A stretch of 64,000 nt of DNA, taken from assembly GCF_019175385.1 (NCBI RefSeq), contig NC_083343.1:55326457-55390456 (forward strand). Direction: 5' to 3'. A program made the position numbers and the translations under genes. Source of the DNA: Lycium barbarum (Eukaryota; Streptophyta; Magnoliopsida; Solanales; Solanaceae). Numbering within the stretch: position 1 is the first letter of the stretch; each line of letters starts with the position of its first letter. Below are positions 22,984 through 35,765 of the stretch, in pieces. The notes under the pieces are model-generated. The model saw only the letters and a program-made list of their open reading frames with translations. It was not told the DNA's origin and searched no databases.

Positions 22984-25239
22984 TGTTATATCCCGTATTT
23001 TTTTTATATACATTGGATTATTCGTAAGCTAATCGATATATGTTTAATGACAAGATTAATTATGGGGTATGAGATAAGGACTTTTAATCCCCGATTTTAA
23101 TTAGTGTATGACTTGCTTATGAATTTCAATTTGTACAGAAATATTATTGGAGATTAGGGATTAACTAACCATGATTAGATTATTAAGTGGGGATTAGTGA
23201 TTAATTAAGGTTAATTAAGTTAGTCAATTAGACAATAAAGTGGGCCCCACCGAATTCAATTAAAAAAATATATATAAAATTGATGATGCATTGTAATGGG
23301 GCACGTGTCCTATGGTGGGACAACATATATATGTTCAAGTGGATGACTAATGTGTCTATACATTTCATTTTGCAAATTTTAACACAATTGAAAGAAGAGA
23401 GGAGCATAGCCATGGCTGCCAAGCTCTCGGCCATGGCAGTCCCTTTTAAAAAAAAAATCTTTCTATTAAGTTCCAAGGTGTTTCGCACGTTCAAGGAGGC
23501 AACAACATAAGGTATTGAATTGCGGAAGAGGAAATAGTGCAATTGGTGCAAGTGAGTGTGGAATCTGCTCCAATTAAATTAAGGTAAAACCTTCTCTTTT
23601 TATGGTGTAATTGGATTAGATGATGTTGTAATTGAGAGATTAACTCTCATTAAGTGGGATTGGATGCAAGAAATTATATATGTTACCGTTAAGGTTCCGT
23701 TTGGACTGCGCTGGTGTTGTTCCAATTTAGCAATGGTAGATTAAATTTGATTAGTGTTGTCGTTATTGTCGTATGGTAAGTGAAGGTAATTTGGTCATGT
23801 TGAAGGGCTGGAAATTTAGTGATAAATATGCATAGGTGCTGCTGTCCATGACAAAATTATACTCTTCTCCGTGTGTTTGTAGTTCTGCGAAGTAAAGGTC
23901 GAAAATTATATTTTTGATGTTGTAGTCTTAGTGGGCTGTTTCGGGCTGCTATTGAAATGGTATCGGAGTAATTTTCTTGTACATGGAGGGTAGTTGATGT
24001 TGTTGTTGTGTTGTTGTTAATGTGGCTCATAAATTTGGAAGAAAACAAGTGCATAAAGTGTCGTATACGAAGCGTATAATGATCTGCTTATTGTATAACC
24101 TTAGACGTTAATGACGTAAGTTGAAAAAGAATTAAGAGAGGTTATTTGGTTGCTATTGTTGTTGTTGGTATTGCTGAGCTAATCGGAGATTAATTGGAAG
24201 TTCGGGTTAGGCAAGATATATAGAGGAAATACTGCCCGATTTCCGTTAAGTTCTTAACTAATCAAAACCCTAATCAAGAAGTATGAACTAAGAAATGATT
24301 CCTATAAGTGACTGGTTGTAGATTTATAAGCTAGGAAGTTATAGATTACGAACAATAGTGTTACTTTCATATTAAATAGGGTAAAGAGGCGACGAAGAAA
24401 ACTTGGCTACGGTTAATCTATAACAGGTATGTAAAGCTAACCCTTCTTTATTTTTTGTTGGCATGATCCTTATGAAACAAATAGACGACGTGTATATGAC
24501 TCCAAAGAAGCTCCTATTCTTAGAGATACTAGGATGGCTAATGTGCTTGATTCCCAGAAGCTATTTCATTATGTCTTGATACATGTTTATGATTCCAGAA
24601 GTCCTATTTTGATATAATCCATTGTGACATTTGAAGGGTACTTGATATGACTATGGTCTTGATTTTCAAATGATAGTTCGTTTTGATTATTCTATCGAGT
24701 CTCAGATATGACTTATCTTACATATGATTGCTCACTACTCTTCTCGTGCATGCCTCAATATATCTTTCACTGAGTCCCGGGCCGGGGTACATTTTCGTGC
24801 ACAGTTTCACTGCATTGTTCACCGAGTCCCTCACTAGAGGACCGGGATACGGTATATATATACATATGATGATATGATGATGTGATTATGGCGCCACGGA
24901 TGGTATATGATGACTTTATTCACCGAGTCCCATAACGGGCTGGGTATGATATATGATATTGATATGCATGAATTCCATTTCATAAGGCAAGTGTATTGGT
25001 ATTTTGAATGTCATACTTGTCTCCTATAATCTCTATTTCTGTCAGGATCTCCTTTATTGTATTTTAATGCTTTGTATACTCAGTACATATCTCGTACTGA
25101 CCCCCTTTCTTCGGGGGGCTGCGTTTCATGCCCGCAGGAACGGATATTCGATTTGGTGACCCTTTAGCTTAGGACTTCTACTCAGCTGTGTTGGAGAGCT
25201 CCATTGTTCCGGAGCCTAGACTTTTGGTACAGATCTTTC

Positions 25240-25325
<86 letters not shown>

Positions 25326-25712
25326 TATCCAGGGGTACGGCGGGGCCCTGTCTCGTCATATTTCACTATCGATACTCTTAGAGGTCTGTAGACATATGTG
25401 TGGGTTTTGTATAAGTTTTGTTCAGCCGTGTCTATATGGTTTGCTATGGATATTCCCGTTTGTTGTGGCTGTCTTGAAGGCTTGCGTATCGTATTGATAT
25501 GTAGTGGCAGCCTTGTCGGCTTGCGTATCATATTGTGTATTGGTTAGTTGTGACTCATCAGGAGACAGGTTTATGATATGCGACGTTATGAATCTTTAGC
25601 TACCTTTTTAAGTCCATACAGTTCTTAATTTCAGTCTGACTAAATCTAACAGGTATGTGTACGAGTGTCCAGCTCGGGCACTAGTCATGGCCCGCGGGGT
25701 TGGGTCGTGACA
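22984..25712 (+). repeat. 3' LTR of element C (2729 bp)
   Basis: Collinear with 12782-15465. The length difference comes mainly from the (TA)n tract at about 25243-25321 (about 80 bp against about 20 in the 5' LTR) and the short G run in its hairpin cluster (25081-25137). Confidence 0.92.
25243..25321. repeat. (TA)n microsatellite in 3' LTR C
   Basis: About 39 units. The 5' LTR has a short tract at the same point (about 15055-15075), so it expanded or contracted after insertion. Confidence 0.97.
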
Positions 25713-28700
25713 TATAATTTAGTATTGCTTATCTTTACTTGAAAATTTGGAACCTGTTCCTCTCTGTTCTTCTCTTCCAACATGATCTTCTCACTTGTCG
25801 TGAATTTTACATAAATAATGTTGAGTTTACTATCTGGAAATATTTGCCCAACACACAGAGTTTAGATGAAAACACATGGCCTTAAAACAAACACTATCTT
25901 GTTGTTTTTTTTTTTTTTCTCTTTTTTCTAAATAATTCTAGGTGTGATCAACTTGTTTGTTCCCTCATCCCTAATTCTCTATTCTAAGTCAATCTGTAAA
26001 CCATGTTTTACCATTGTCATCCCAAACTTAGTTTTAAAATATGAAGGTTATGTCTTTGCTCTTTGTATCAGTATGGGGGTACAGTTCTCATCTTCTTAAT
26101 TTGGTAGACTCGCTATAAATGGTAAATCTAAACACTTATGTGAATTTGTAAACTGGTGAATATTTCTTGAGTCATCTCATAGATTTAGAACCTGTAAGCA
26201 AGTCCTTTTTCCTGTATTTGTTGCTCACATTTGATCATGCCATTGTTTTAGTCTAAGAATTGATAAGTGACTTGTAATTCCTACACGCTATGTGTATTTG
26301 GTTGATAACTACTTGAATTAGTTTAATTATACAATCAAGTTAATAAGATCATGTTGCTGTTAGAAAGATTAAGCATTTGGGATTAAAATCTCGTTATGTG
26401 TTTAAGAATGGACTGGTGTATGAGAAGAGTTTAAAATCTGATTGTTTTATGTGTAACTAATTTAATAATGAGAAGATCATGGGGGGCTTAGAATGAAATA
26501 TTAAGCTAGAATTGTGATAATCATAAACTCTCTTCAGTTTGGTAATTCTGTCTAGGACTCCTCTTTCTTTTATGTACAGCATTGGGCATTCAGTCCCCCC
26601 CCCCCCCCCCCCCCCCCCCTCCTGCAATCATGATGTGGGATATACTTTCTCTTTACTTGGGCTTGCTCTGGTTTCCTTTTATATATGCAGTGTATATCTA
26701 CGATGGAAACCCCTATTAGAATCTGTGCCTGTTTGTATATCTTCATGTTTGAAACTGTCAAGCTCATTTGCAAAGCTTACTCCCAGTTTCTAATAGTTTA
26801 TAGTCTAATGAATACATTCCTCTCTCCCTTTTGTTGCAACTGAGTGGTAGCGATGGTACACACTGTGATATTTTTCTTTATTTTTAAAATCAAAGTTGCT
26901 TTGCCTATTCCTCTATATCTCTGTTTTGAAGGGCTAGGTTTGCCAATGATATTTGTACTTAAGTGCCTCCTTGTGTTTGATTGTGGTGATGTTGAGGATT
27001 ATTTGGGGTTGATCTAACTTTCCCCCAATACCAGCCATATCTGGGGTTCGTTGAAACCCCTTGAATCTTATGCGACACTGGAATAAGGATGGTGAAAACC
27101 ACCCTAATCCCATTCCAAAATACTCTGCCCACACATCACAAAAATGGAATATGGATGAAATATTATGTTAGGATAGTTTGACCATTTTAATTATTGCCAT
27201 ACATGTATACCTTCTATGCTGTATGAATTTTTGTAGGATCTAGTCTAACGGAATTCTTTTTTTCCTCTTACTCTTTGCACGGCCATTTGGGCCAAGGATA
27301 TAGCCTCCTATCGGGCCAAAGGCCCAATAGGACAATTCTTTCACACCTTTATCGAGTCCGAGGAAAGGGAAGCTAATATGTATATTTACGAAAGCCCAAT
27401 CATGGGTGAAAATGATAAGAAGGCCCAGCCATGGGTGAAAATGGTCAAGGGGATTGGTACACCCCAATTATTTTATTTACTATGCTTTATGATTATATGT
27501 GTTGTATCTATAAAAAATTCACATTATATCGGAACCTAATGGTTAGACTTAGTCATTTTAGTCAAACGGTACCTAAGCCGTGTAGTTTCCTTTAAGCCCC
27601 ATTGCGAGTTTTCAAAAAAAAAGAACCCGAGTTTCATTTGCCATTTCAACAAGGTTTAAAAGGCTGGTCAAAAAATGGATTTCCCGAACAAACTAAGGCT
27701 TTTCAAGAAAGAGTATTCATTCTTAGCATTGTACCGATTTTAAACTATTCATACCTATTATTTTAAACATGGGAAAAATGTATCTTTTTACGACAAGTTG
27801 TCAAATGAAAATCTTTTTACACAAATCATGATCATATTTATTTTTTTAAAATGCTGCATATTTCTTGGATAAGCTGATGGTCGTATTTGGATTAAAGCCC
27901 ACATGCATAAAAAATAAAGTTTTGGGGCCAACCCCACTTAAATGGACCAAGACAGGAGTAAGGATTTCAGCCCAGTCCCTATTCCCCTTTTCTCCGGAAA
28001 TAAAACAAACAGGACACATATCTTTTGCTAGATCTTTGCATGATTTTCAAACCAAAATCAATTTCCCTTTTATAGTCATAAGTTTATAACCTAGAAATAT
28101 TGTTTATTTCAATATGCATTCTCACCTAATTGTAGACTAATCTCATCCTCTTATCGGCCCATTGTCAAACCCAAAAACTGGATTCTTTTCAAAATCAAAG
28201 TAATGAAGTTTTTTCTTAATAAAATAAAAAGAAGGGGGGGGGGGGGGGGGAGGGAGCGTTCGTAAGTAAGGGGTTTTGACGTGTATATGATTAACCCGAA
28301 CCAAGTGTGGATTGAGGCACGAACTGGAAATATATATATATATATACACACACTTTTTATTATAACAAAGATAACTCTTTTTTACAAAAAAAAAAAAAAA
28401 AAAAAAAAACCTACTTATCCTCATATATAAGAGGAAATACAATCATTTGGATATTATAAATTCAACCAAACATGAGCCCATATATAAGGGAACTACACTC
28501 AATTCTTCCAAAAGCTTGATATGCAATAAAGGGACAGATTTTATAAGTACGGGAATTTTACCCTAAATAAACAGTTCATGCATATACCGACACATTGGAA
28601 TTCGAAGGTCAATCGTATAGTGCGGATCCTTAATACTAGGGTGCCTAACACCTTCCCTAGGGGATTACCAGAACCCTTACCTAGAAATTTGGATTAAGAA

Positions 28701-28839
28701 GGTTTTTTCACGGTGTATGAATAAACCCTTCAAAACTGATTTTCCTAATTTCCTAAAAATTAGGTGGCGACTCTTTTAAAACAAAGTCCGAAGGAGCACC
28801 AATGAGTTCGAAGTAGCTTTTCCAAGCGCTAATCCCGTC
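25713..28839 (+). repeat. 3' LTR of T1, second part, truncated
   Basis: Continues the LTR interrupted at 12781. It holds homopolymers (25 C at 26595-26619, a G run at 28234-28250, an A run at 28386-28409) and, near the end, the two Tat stem-loops (28636-28660 and 28744-28764). After about 28840 the LTR end is missing and integrase sequence of another element follows, so a deletion joined T1 to T2. No genes seen. Confidence 0.75.
28636..28660 (+). other. Stem-loop near the 3' end of the T1 LTR
   Basis: CTAGGG/CCCTAG around a 13-base loop; counterpart of 9979-10003 with two pairs swapped. A second hairpin, CCTAATTT/AAATTAGG, lies at 28744-28764. Confidence 0.7.
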
Positions 28840-29419
28840 CATGAAAATGCTAACTGTTACACCGGCCACAAATGAATGGAGCTTTAGAAGCGGCCAACAG
28901 GAACATCAAAAGAATATTGAGGAAGATGACGGACAATTACAAGTGCTGGGACGAACAGTTTCCATATGCCCTATTGGGATACCGCACAATAGCCCGATCT
29001 TGAACAGGGGCAACTCCATACTTGCTTGTTTATGGTACCGAAGCAGTCGTAACTGCAGAGGTTGAAATACCTTCATTGAGAATCATTCAAAAAGCAGAAT
29101 TAGATGACCCAAAATGAGTCCAGCCTCTATATTAGCAGCTGGCACTAATCGATTGAAAGAGGATGGTTGCCATATGTCACGTCCAACTATACCAACAAAG
29201 GATGGCACGAGACTTCAACAAACGAGTCAGAGCTTAACTCTTTCAGATAGGGAAAATGGTACTCAAGAGAGTGTTCCTGCACCAAGACGAGTATACAGGG
29301 AAATTCGCTCCCAACTGGCAAGGCCCATCCGTGGTCCTTAAATAGTTCTAGCAGAAATGGATGGGCAAAAGTGCCCCAAGCTAATCAACTCAGATACAAT
29401 CAAGCGGTACTACGCGTGA
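28840..29419 (+). pseudogene. Integrase C-terminal half of Tat element T2, decayed
   Basis: Translation in shifting frames recovers the same segments as T1: the AANRNIKRILRKMT stretch after the catalytic Glu region, the EQFPYALLGY motif, GATPYLLVYGTEAV, EIPSLRIIQKAEL, then the SH3-like tail ending in RYYA with TGA at 29417-29419. Several frameshifts and stops break it, including stops near 29000 and 29117. The N-terminal zinc finger and most of the catalytic core are missing because the copy starts abruptly inside the core near 28840. It cannot make a working integrase. Confidence 0.8.
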
Positions 29420-29788
29420 AGACACGTTTTTCTTCAGTTGTATTAGTTATTTATTTTCTTGTAATAGTTATTTCTTTGCCTCTAATCTTTTGTAATAGAT
29501 AGATAAACCAAATGATTTTCTTGTAACATGAACTACACAATGACTAGACTTCCCCACAGTGGGATACGTAGGCAACCGATTTGGGACTCAGTCGCATTAT
29601 TAGTAAAAACAAAAATTCAATTACTTTACTCCGCACTACATTCGACCTGATTCCTGCTGCGACAGGATACGTAGGCGCTCTTTGAGCTCGGTCATACCAA
29701 ATGGAAAAACCAAGAAGCCTCAGAGATAGGATTTCAAGGAGAGTTTTGAATTGGCACGAAGAGATTGCATACATGCCCAACTGGGGGA

Positions 29789-30017
29789 GAATTTTCGGGA
29801 GGATCTCAAAAATTCCTTCAACAAGCTCGTCGCCAGAGTCAGCCAATCCTAATTATCATACTAGGGCACTCTTAATAAGTTAGTAAGGGTTAATCAATTC
29901 TACACCCTTAACTGGGGTAGAAATTTTGAGGAATTTCCTATATCAAGATTGAGCACGAGAGTTTTCCAAGAAAATAGGTAAATTGGGGCAGAATTTTTGA
30001 GAGGATCTCAAAAATTC
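29789..30017 (+). repeat. Spaced hairpins with GAATTTTT/AAAAATTC arms, T2
   Basis: Copies at 29789-29815 and 29991-30017, with a degenerate one near 29918. Each follows CTGGGG or TTGGGGCA. Same motif as 4530-4720 in T1. Confidence 0.7.
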
Positions 30018-30424
30018 AATACAAGAAAGCAAGAACATCAATTATCAAAAAGCAGTGGAGAAGGGAGGACTTCGCATTCAAAAACACATGTCATGCCAAT
30101 CAACTAAAAACATTTTGGAAAAAAATATGTATTGCTTTCATAAATAAACAACTCACGGTCAATGATTTACGAAAATGATTTTTCTTTTTATGTTAAGATA
30201 AATTTACTTTCGATACAAATGCAAGAGGATTGAATTCAAGAGGGCAGGCGAAGCAAAAGACGCTGCCAGAAGCAGCAACATAGATCAACTCTATAGGAAA
30301 CTAACATCTTACTGATGCAAGTATCCATGTCGTCAGGACGGCGACCTAGTTTTCTAACTTTGTTTCATGTGCAGTTAAAGACAAGATCTAAGCTACCACC
30401 GAAAAAAGGGTTTGCAGCGGTTAA

Positions 30425-30610
30425 GAAGCCACAAGGGCTATAAAAGGACCAAAACGCCACAAGGGCGCTACAAAAAGACAAAAACGCCACAAGGTCAAAT
30501 ATCTAACCATGAGGGCTATAAAAGGATTAAAATGCTATAAGGGAAAATGTCTAGCCACGAGGGCTACAAAAGGACCAATATGCACCAAAGGCAAATATCC
30601 GGCTAAGGGG
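30425..30610 (+). repeat. Degenerate tandem repeat of about 30 bp, T2
   Basis: About six units of the form CCACAAGGGCTATAAAAGGA with variable spacing. Confidence 0.7.
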
Positions 30611-30675
30611 GTCACAGTCAACATAAGAAATGAAAGAAAGACGATTTAGTTGAAGGGTCCATATCTGTCATTTGC

Positions 30676-31275
30676 ATTGCCGTGAGGGCCATTCATTCAA
30701 ACATGCTCCGAGGACGATTCATACAAACATTGCCGCGAGGGCTATTCATACAAACATTGCTGGGAGGGCCATTCATACAAACATGCCGCGAGGGCCATTC
30801 ATACAGACCCTCCCGCAAGGGCATTTCATACAAACATGCCGTGAGGGCCATTCATACAAATATTGCCATGAGGGAAATTCATATAAACATTGTCGCGAGG
30901 GCCATTGATACAAACATTGCCACGAGGGCCATTCATTACAACATGCCCCGAGGGCCATTCATACAATCATTGTGCCATTTATACAAACATTGCCACAAGG
31001 GCCATTCATAGAAATATTGTTGCGAGGGCCATTCATACAAATATTGCCGCGAAGTCCATTCATACAAACATGCCATGAAGGCCATTCATAAAAACATGCT
31101 GCAAAGGCCATTCCTACAAACATTGCTGCGCGGGCCATTCATGCAAACATGCCGTGAGGGCCATTAATTCAAACATGATGTGAGGGCCATTCAGAAAAAC
31201 ATGCCGCGAGGGCCATTCACACAAACTGCCGCGAGGGCCATTCATACAACTATGCCGCCAGGTCCATTTATATCT
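30676..31275 (+). repeat. Minisatellite of about 25 bp units, T2
   Basis: About 24 units of the type GCGAGGGCCATTCATACAAA run head to tail with scattered changes. The open frames through it only read the repeat. Homologous to the smaller T1 array, with a shared GAGGGCCATTCATACAAA core. Confidence 0.92.
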
Positions 31276-32008
31276 AACTACCGCAAGATGGTCATTTAAT
31301 TTCAAGTAGCTCCGCAAAAGTCGCAATCTACAGACAATACCAAGCAAGTGTAAGAAAAAACACACCAAATGGTAAAAAGCAAAAACAGGACAAAGGAGTC
31401 CACCACAGTGTTACCCAATAGATGAAAAATAAGGTTTAGCATCCGCCAGAGAGAAGAGCAAGCTGATCAGACCAAATTCAGACTCATACGGAACAAACGT
31501 GAAACTTTTTCTTACACTACCGATCGAGATAAGGTACCCATGAGAGTCAAGCTCTCCGACGTGGATTTGGAAGATCGCTCTACCCTATGCTCAACCACAA
31601 AAACTTGATTATTTTCTTTACTTGCTTTCTTTTGAATTATCCTACAGGTTGTCAGGCACACACCAGCATACACAAAAGCCTTCCCACATAAGGGATACCT
31701 CTTTTCCTTCTACCAGAGAGTCAATCACACTCCAACCAATCATTCCAGAGTTCTCAGTATCAACAGCGGGGAAATTTGAAATTTGTTTAAATTTGCATGT
31801 AGAAGTATAATTGAGTTGAACTACAAGTTGTCTGAATTCTCATGTAACCTGAGATATGTAGGAAACTCAAAGACTAGGGTCCATTCATATATTTAAAAAT
31901 CACATGAAAATGAGAGGTGTTTTGAAAATTGGTCAGTCAAAAATCAGGGTTTGTCAAATTTTGTTCTTCAAGGATGGTCCCGCAATCCCTGAACACCTAA
32001 GGGGAAGT

Positions 32009-32915
32009 TGTTGAAAGCTAATTTTTGACCTCCAATAGTTTATTTTAATTACCCATAGTTCTTGGGTAACAAACAGAGTGAAATATGTATTTTTATAAGT
32101 CAAAATGACTTTACAAAATTGTTTCGATATTATTTTTCCAATTCATTTGGAAAAAAAACTTCAAATATATATTGTAAATTATTTCGAAAATAATTTACAT
32201 ATTTTTATAATTAATAGGAAGCATTTGCCAAGCTTAATCAAAAAATGATTTAAAACAATTATTTAATTAATTGATAAAATTACTAAATGTCTGATTAATA
32301 AGTATTTTACTCCGTTAATTTGAGAAAATTGCTTAATTAACTAAAATAATCATTTCGCCTCTCAATTTCACAAATTGCATAATTTTGTTGGTATTTTAAT
32401 GTTCAAATTAGCAACAATTAGCCATCTGATTAATTATGGCTATAATGTTAAATAGTCGATTGCCTGCTATGTGTTTAATTGCTTGCTACGTGGTAATTAT
32501 GGATATATTTGAAATATCCAAATTACTTGATTTAAGTCAATTGGTTTATATTCTGCAAAATTCATCTTTAATTAAGTTAGTTAGATTAAATGTGGCCATA
32601 TTTTGAAATGTTCAAGTTATGAATAAAATTCGAATTATGGCTATTGCATAAACTTACATTTTCAGACCTCCTTATATAAGCATGTACAATATATACACAC
32701 ATATAACATGAATATACATGTATATCGGTCTCTTTCCCCCTCTCTCCACCGAGTATTCAACCAAACAAGGTATTACTTTGCTTTTTTCTTTATTTTTTTC
32801 AAATTAACGATCAAATAGGACAGAAATCTTAATGGGTTTTGTTGTATTTGTTTCTTAATCCACGAATTTCATTGGATGTGGTTGATTAGAGGGGGAAACC
32901 CAAAGGGTTCCCCCC
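32009..32915 (+). repeat. 3' LTR of T2, interrupted by element D
   Basis: Starts TGTTGAAAGC, a variant of the TGTTGACACC start of the other Tat LTRs. A TATATAAG box lies near 32674. It is cut at 32915 where element D begins; the remainder would lie beyond the window's D and B copies. Confidence 0.75.
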
Positions 32916-33422
32916 TGTCACGACCCAACCCCGTGGGCCATGCCTAGTGCCTCGACTAGGCACCCATATACGAACCTGCTAAATATTATCAGATCTAAAC
33001 TGAAAACAATATGACAATCTGTAAAAGCACGCTGTAAACTCATCACGTCATACGTCAAAAGAACCTGTCTCTTGAGAAGCCACAGCTAACCAAACATAAC
33101 AAAATACGCAAGCCGACATGGCTGCCACTACATCCGGTATGATACGCAAGCCAACAAGGCTGCCACTACAGACGGGAATATCCTTAGCAAATCATATAGA
33201 CACAGCCGAACAAACTTTTACACAACCCACACATATGTCTACAGACCTCTAAGAGTATCAGAGTGAAATACGACGGGACAGGGCCTCGCCGTACCCCTGG
33301 ATATATACGTAAGTCTATATAGAAGATCTGTACCCAAAATATCTAGACTCCGAACAATGGAGCTCTCCGAACAGCTGAGCAAAAGTCCTAAGCTGGAGGA
33401 TCACCAAGTAGAGTATCTGTAC

Positions 33423-33480
33423 CTGCGGGCATGAAATACAGCCCCCCCGGGGAAAAGGGGTGAGTACGAGATATGTACTG
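33423..33480 (-). other. Hairpin cluster of 3' LTR D
   Basis: C/G-run stem and CTGC/ACAG, partly eroded here. Counterpart at 51578-51633 in the 5' LTR is better preserved in the C/G stem. Confidence 0.55.
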
Positions 33481-33702
33481 AGTATATAAAGCATGAATTA
33501 CAATAAAGAGGATCATGACTGAAATAGAGATTATAAGAAACAAGTATGACATTCAAAATACCGATACGCTTGCCTTATGAAATGAAAATCATGCATATCA
33601 ATATCGTATATCATACCCGGCCCACTATGGGACTCGTTGAATAAAGTCATCACATACCATCCTTGGCGCCATAATCACATCATCATATCATCGTATCATC
33701 AT

Positions 33703-33742
<40 letters not shown>

Positions 33743-34762
33743 GTATCACGGCCCTCTAGTGAGGAACTCGTTGAACAATGCAATGAAACTGTGCACGAGA
33801 ACGTACCCCGGCCCTGGACTTGGTGAAAGATATATTAAGGCATGCACGAGCAGAGTAATGAGCAACCATATGCAAACTAAATCATATTTGAGACTCAATA
33901 GAAAAATCCAAATGAATTATCATTTGAAAATCAAGTCAATAGTCATATCAAATACGCTTCGAATGTCACTATGGATTATATCAAAATAGGACGTCTGGAA
34001 TCATAGACACGTAATAAGACATAATAAAATAAGTTCTGGGAATCAAGAACATTAGCCATCCTAGTGTCTCTAAGAATAGGAGCTTCTTTCGAGTCATATA
34101 AACGTCGTTTGTTTGTCTTATAAAGATCATGCCAAAAAGAAAGATGGTTACCTTTACATACCTTGAAGCTTATTTATTCGCTCAACTTCTACTTCTCGAA
34201 CTCGCAAATCTACAATTAAGGGAATTCATACTACCATTAGGCTCGTTACCATATGCTTATCCTAAGCCCTTACATTAACTCTTTCTAGGATCTGCCGAAA
34301 TTTCGGCAGCACCTCCCCTGTTTATATCCGTAGCCCGAATTCTTAATTCATCAAACAACAATAACAACAACAATACCAATATCCATAATATCATTTCCCA
34401 TATCAAAGTATTCCATAAAATATCCCCCACGCTGTTTTCCAACTTCCATAACTAAACAACTCACTATACAACCATTTAACCGTTCTATCTTTGTAAATAA
34501 GCCAGTATTAACATAAATAGGAAGAGATCCATACCTTTCTCCCATTAATATTTCTATATCTTCGATTTTTCCCACCTCGGACTGAGCCAAACGCGTTGTT
34601 ATCCGATTTTGTAATCGCAACTATACGCTACCGGGACCTGAATTCGGGGATTATTCCAGATTCGGGCTAAAATTTGATGTTGAAGAGTTGGGGGAGGTTT
34701 GTCAGACTTTTGGGGGTATTCTAGGCGTTTTGGATGAAGAAGGGGGGGGGGGGGTAAGCCCC

Positions 34763-34772
34763 CCTTATATAG
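34763..34772 (-). promoter_or_regulatory. TATA box of LTR D
   Basis: CTATATAAGG on the minus strand, about 40 bp downstream of the palindrome at 34810-34825 in LTR sense. Confidence 0.55.
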
Positions 34773-34809
34773 AGTTCCAGAAACTGCCCTGACCGACTTA
34801 AAATTTTGT

Positions 34810-34825
34810 CAGCGCGTTCGCGCTG
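34810..34825. other. Palindrome upstream of the D TATA box
   Basis: CAGCGCG and CGCGCTG around TT. Related GCGCGTTCGCG copies lie at 35288-35375 and, in the other LTR, 52915-52950. Confidence 0.75.
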
Positions 34826-35765
34826 GCTTATATTTTCTGCCTGCGCATTTGTTCAGTAAAAAGGTCATAACTCTCAATCCCGATGTCATGTGAGGGCCCA
34901 CGACCTACGGTTGGAAACCTATTTCAATTATCTACAAGTCGTATTCTTGGCACTTTTTCAAATTCCAAACTTACAATAGCGTTTTGGTCCCTCCAAGTCA
35001 AATCATCCGAAAATGTTTTATTAAATCGTCCTTTTGGAGGGCTTATGCCCATTTTTGGTTTAAGGGTCCTTCTTAGGACTTTCTCAACTTTCCATGTATT
35101 ACCCATACATCTATTCATATGTCCTTTATAAACTCTAGTGTGTGGGCCCCACTTAGCTTACAACAACGAGGGCCATTCATAAAGTGTCGTATGAACCAAT
35201 TCACCCCATATGGTCTCCAAATGTCATATACAAGTTATTATTACATTCTTATCATATAACCTTCATCCTGAACCTGGGCCCCAAAATTGCTCAGCGCGTT
35301 CGCGCCTCGTGGTGGCGCATTCGCACTGTGTTGGCCCTTGGCCTTCTGCGTGTTCGCGCAGGCCATTTTCCTGGTCTGCCAGCCCAACTTGTAATGTCCA
35401 TATCTCCTTACCCCGATGTCTGATCGAGGAGTGGTTTGTTGTGTTGGAAACTAGACTTCCGGAACTTCACTTTAGACTGTTTGTTTTCTTCAAAACTCTT
35501 AATATACCAAAACATATTCTTTCTTCCAATTAGGCCAAATTTTCGTACCAAACCTTGCCCAACTTTCCTTCAAAGCCTCGGAAGCTCAATCTCCTTAGTT
35601 TACTGGTTTTCCAATCCTCCTATAACCTTTTACGCGAACTCGGACTCTTATAATCGTAACACGGCCACCTGTGATCTTGTGTCTTCTCGACAATAACTCC
35701 GATGTCTGCAATTGAATAGCTAATACCTCACGAATCTCAACGTACAGAAGTTACGGGGTGTAACA

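Larger units (their letters stand above)
12782..25712 (+). mobile_element. Element C: complete non-autonomous LTR retrotransposon
   Basis: LTRs at 12782-15465 and 22984-25712 begin TGTTATATCCCG and end GGGTCGTGACA. The flanking five bases are CATAA (12777-12781) and TATAA (25713-25717), a duplication with one change. Initiator-Met primer site at 15470 and polypurine tract at 22970-22983 are present. The interior, without the nested solo LTR at 16795-19601, is about 4.7 kb and has no gag, protease, reverse transcriptase or integrase, only one small conserved frame near its 5' end. By eye the two LTRs differ by a few per cent plus microsatellite length, so it is older than A. It is inserted in the T1 3' LTR. 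Confidence 0.9.
29420..32008 (+). other. 3' untranslated region of Tat element T2
   Basis: Non-coding. It has the hairpin motif copies (29789-29815 lies just outside the decayed frame's usual end; 29991-30017), a repeat of about 30 bp with AAGGGCTATAAAAGG (30425-30610), the large minisatellite (30676-31275), and the conserved pre-LTR block matching 10273-10729. It ends at the LTR start, 32009. Confidence 0.75.
32916..35765 (-). repeat. 3' LTR of element D (2850 bp)
   Basis: Minus-strand ends TGTTACACCCCG (35765) and GGGTCGTGACA (32916). It carries the hairpin cluster (33423-33480), an (AT)n tract near 33707-33740, a TATA box (34763-34772), a perfect palindrome (34810-34825) and a second block of the same GCGTTCGCG type at 35288-35375. 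It is collinear with 51071-53385. Confidence 0.92.

Noticed and set aside
27240..28442. Minus-strand frames with Phe and Pro runs
   Set aside because: Driven by homopolymer tracts in the T1 LTR.
30676..31275. CRISPR-like array
   Set aside because: Units are contiguous and degenerate with no constant repeat and unique spacer, and the context is a plant retrotransposon.
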